Source of the DNA: an uncultured bacterium
GTDB taxonomy: Bacteria; Planctomycetota; UBA1135; GCA-002686595
Assembly: GCA_938083085.1 (NCBI GenBank)
Contig: CALLKX010000041.1
Location: forward strand, 1 to 39,876
Direction of reading: 5' to 3'
Length of the DNA: 39,876 nucleotides
Numbering within the stretch: position 1 is the first letter of the stretch; each line of letters starts with the position of its first letter. This document shows, in pieces, positions 38,386-39,876 of this stretch. The notes beneath the pieces were generated by a model that had not been told where the DNA came from, made no database searches, and worked only from the letters and a program-made list of their open reading frames with translations. The position numbers and the translations under genes are program-made.

Positions 38386-39129
38386 ATGGCGAAGACCTCT
38401 GACCTGTCCCTCCCCGTCCGGCTCTTCCTCCGCGGCTATCGCTGGCGGCGCATCGACCCCGTCCCCTTCGCGGCGCTCACGCGGCCGGTGGAGCAGTGCA
38501 CGGTGGGGCTCGTGTCGAGCGCTGGGTTCGTCCTCCCGGGGATGACGTCCTTTGACAAGGGACAGCGCGGGGGCGACAGCAGTTGGCGCGCGATCCCCGG
38601 CGACGCGGACAGCTCGACGCTCATCGACGGGCACCGCTCCGATGCCTTCGACCATCGTGGGATGACCTCGGATCCCGAGCTCGCCTTTCCCCTCCGGCGG
38701 CTGCGCGAATTCGCCGAAGCGGGCGAGATTGGCGCGGTGGCGCCGCACCATGCGTCCTGCATGGGGGCGATCACGGCCACGGGGCAGCTGGTGAAGGAGA
38801 CCGCGCCCGAGATCGCGGCGCGCTTCGTGGAGGACCAGGTGGACGTGGCGCTGCTGGTACCGGTCTGACCCATGTGCAACCAGACCGTGGGTCTGGTCGC
38901 CGCCGAGCTCGAACGGCACGGCATCGTCACCGTGGCGCTCCAGCTCCTGCGCAGCGTGGCGGAGAAAGTGCGCCCGCCCAGGGCGCTGTGCCTCCCGTTC
39001 CCCCACGGCTACCCCCTGGACACACCTGGGGACGCGGAGCGGCAACGCGCCGTGCTACGGGCCGCGTTGGGGCTGGCCCAGGCGCCTGGGCCCGGGCCAA
39101 GGCTCATGGAGTTCCGGGACGGCATCTGA
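38386..39129 (+). CDS. GrdB/PrdB-like selenoprotein (glycine/sarcosine/betaine reductase selenoprotein B family), 247 aa with TGA as Sec
   Basis: The frame reads to a TGA at 38866-38868 after VDVALLVPV and continues in the same frame as PMCNQTVGLVAAELERHGIV and RPPRALCLPFPHGYPLDTPG, to a real TGA at 39127. With the first TGA read as selenocysteine (residue 161) the join is U-P-M-C, the UxxC redox motif at the place known for the selenoprotein B family. The rest (RLREFAEAGEIGAVAPHHASCMG upstream, the Rossmann-like ELERHGIVTVAL downstream) fits the family. A SECIS-like hairpin follows the TGA. This short aerobic type is not glycine reductase proper; its substrate is unknown. Annotation pipelines would cut it at 38868. 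Confidence 0.85.
38866..38897 (+). promoter_or_regulatory. Bacterial SECIS element after in-frame TGA (GrdB-like gene)
   Basis: TGA at 38866-38868; then exactly 18 nt; then loop GTG (38887-38889) closed by ACCAGACC (38879-38886) and GGTCTGGT (38890-38897), a perfect 8-bp stem. Loop G and U, and the distance from the UGA, fit SelB-binding elements. Confidence 0.8.
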
Positions 39130-39466
39130 GGCCGAGGCGCCAGCCACCTCTATCTGTAGACGCGAGTGAAAGCGCTGGCGCCCAGGCCCCATGAGCTGGG
39201 GGCCTGGTGCAAGGCCGCCCGTCCTCGTCGCCGTTCGCCTGTTGGTCGTTGCGATCTCTCGCTGTCGGGTTCGGCCGGATCGGGCCGGATCGGCCCGAAT
39301 CGGGTGAGATCGGGCCGGACAAAATCGGGCCGGACAAAATCGGGCCGGACAAAATCGGGCCGGGATGAGATGGGCGTGGGGCCTCCTCGAGTCGGCCCCG
39401 GCGTGGACTCGGAGACTCCTCAGGTGTCGGTTGCTATCCGGAAACGATCAGTTTAGGATGGTGCCC
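39130..39466. other. Intergenic region with tandem repeats, 337 nt
   Basis: No gene I can support. A minus-strand frame (39104-39352) crosses the repeat array and runs into the end of the selenoprotein gene, so I discount it. The repeat array at 39278-39369 is listed separately. The last 100 nt should hold the promoter of the TetR-type gene. Confidence 0.5.
39278..39369 (+). repeat. 15-bp tandem repeat array upstream of the TetR gene
   Basis: ATCGGGCCGGACAAA occurs three times exactly (39309-39323, 39324-39338, 39339-39353), with a partial fourth copy after it. Looser GGATCGGGCC/GGATCGGCCC units come before it from about 39278. Confidence 0.8.
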
Positions 39467-39876
39467 ATGAGCCCTGGACCCAGCAAGACCTTTGATCCCG
39501 ACCAGGCCCTTCTGTCGGCTCGCGACACCTTCTGGCGCATCGGGTTTGATGGCACGGGCATCAGCGATCTGGAGGTCGAGCTGGGGATTGGCCGCAAGAG
39601 CCTCTATGACACCTTCGGCAACAAGCGCGAGCTGTACCTGAAGGCGCTTCAGTGCTACGCGGACACGGTGATCCAGCGACTCTGTGAGCGACTTGAGGAT
39701 CCCGGGGGCAGCGCCATCGCGAACCTGGAGAGGACCCTGGAGCGTCTGGCGCAGCACCACGGCGCTGGAGAGAGCCTGGGCTGTCTGCTGGGCGTCGCCA
39801 TGGCCCAGGCGCAGCACGAGGACGAGGAGCTCGCGCAGCTCATCCGCACCTACCTCAAGCGGCTGGAGCGCGCCCT
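39467..39876 (+). CDS. TetR/AcrR-family transcriptional regulator, 5' part
   Basis: The window ends inside this gene. Residues about 8-55 form the DNA-binding domain: DQALLSARDTFWRIGFDGTG, then ISDLEVELGIGRKSLYDTFG and NKRELYLKAL, which is the TetR helix-turn-helix with its usual SLYxxFGxKxxL. The ligand-binding part starts after it (CYADTVIQRLCERLE, SLGCLLGVAMAQAQHEDEEL) and is cut. The start is taken at ATG 39467, with AGGA 8 nt before it; an ATG at 39458 would leave that site no spacing. Its targets are unknown and probably lie to the right of the window or are its own gene. Confidence 0.88.
   Translation, partial: MSPGPSKTFDPDQALLSARDTFWRIGFDGTGISDLEVELGIGRKSLYDTFGNKRELYLKALQCYADTVIQRLCERLEDPGGSAIANLERTLERLAQHHGAGESLGCLLGVAMAQAQHEDEELAQLIRTYLKRLERA

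Noticed and set aside
39104..39352. Minus-strand frame starting with SGPIL pentapeptide repeats
   Set aside because: It is a translation of the intergenic tandem repeat and then runs antisense into the end of the selenoprotein gene. It has no ribosome site and no family resemblance.
39309..39353. Tandem repeats as a possible CRISPR array
   Set aside because: The 15-bp units are head to tail without spacers, and no cas gene is near.

Overview
The window looks like a chromosomal segment of a high-GC, free-living Gram-negative bacterium. A planctomycete of the marine Poly30/Pla163 kind is my best guess, from the FG-GAP/ASPIC (CRTAC1-like) protein fused to a thioredoxin domain, a GPP34 remnant, weak Shine-Dalgarno sites and many secreted proteins of unknown role. 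That placement is inference. I see no rRNA, tRNA, insertion sequence, prophage or CRISPR array.

Layout. 1-1031: 3' part of a gene of the DNA phosphorothioation-associated putative methyltransferase family. 1048-4926 (minus): five unrecognised genes, three of them paralogues. 5315-8922 (minus): GH51 arabinofuranosidase, two small envelope proteins and a secreted MORN-variant protein. 9281-14184 (plus): a translationally coupled Mre11/Rad50-like (YhaO/YhaN-like) pair. 14202-14692: a broken cytochrome b561-type gene. 14748-17636 (minus): one long FG-GAP/ASPIC/thioredoxin protein interrupted by an in-frame TGA. 17902-18819: a formyltransferase-fold protein. 18916-31411 (minus): a complete Tad/Flp pilus operon headed by an ECF sigma factor and ending in a MerC-domain gene. 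31664-35773 (plus): an ArsR regulator, a SlyD-like FKBP isomerase, a secreted acidic protein and a lipoprotein, with a GPP34 remnant on the other strand. 35790-37354 (minus): a membrane protein, then a zinc-type ArsR regulator coupled to a His-rich metal-binding protein. 37818-39876 (plus): an NTF2-like lipoprotein, a GrdB-like selenoprotein and a TetR regulator cut by the window edge.

Most notable result. Two genes here are each split by one in-frame TGA: the FG-GAP/ASPIC/thioredoxin protein and the GrdB-like protein. In both, a hairpin with the same three-base loop, GTG, starts exactly 18 nt after the TGA. This is the geometry of a bacterial SECIS element. The GrdB-like case has the UxxC motif expected of its family and so supports the other, which would be a large exported selenoprotein that ordinary gene calling breaks into two ORFs.

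How the genes work together. The Tad block is a self-contained adhesion machine: secretin, pilin, peptidase, pseudopilins, CpaB, TadZ, the ATPase, two platform proteins and a TadD-like lipoprotein. The ArsR/His-rich pair is a small metal-sensing and metal-buffering unit with a visible operator. The rest are mostly independent housekeeping or envelope genes.
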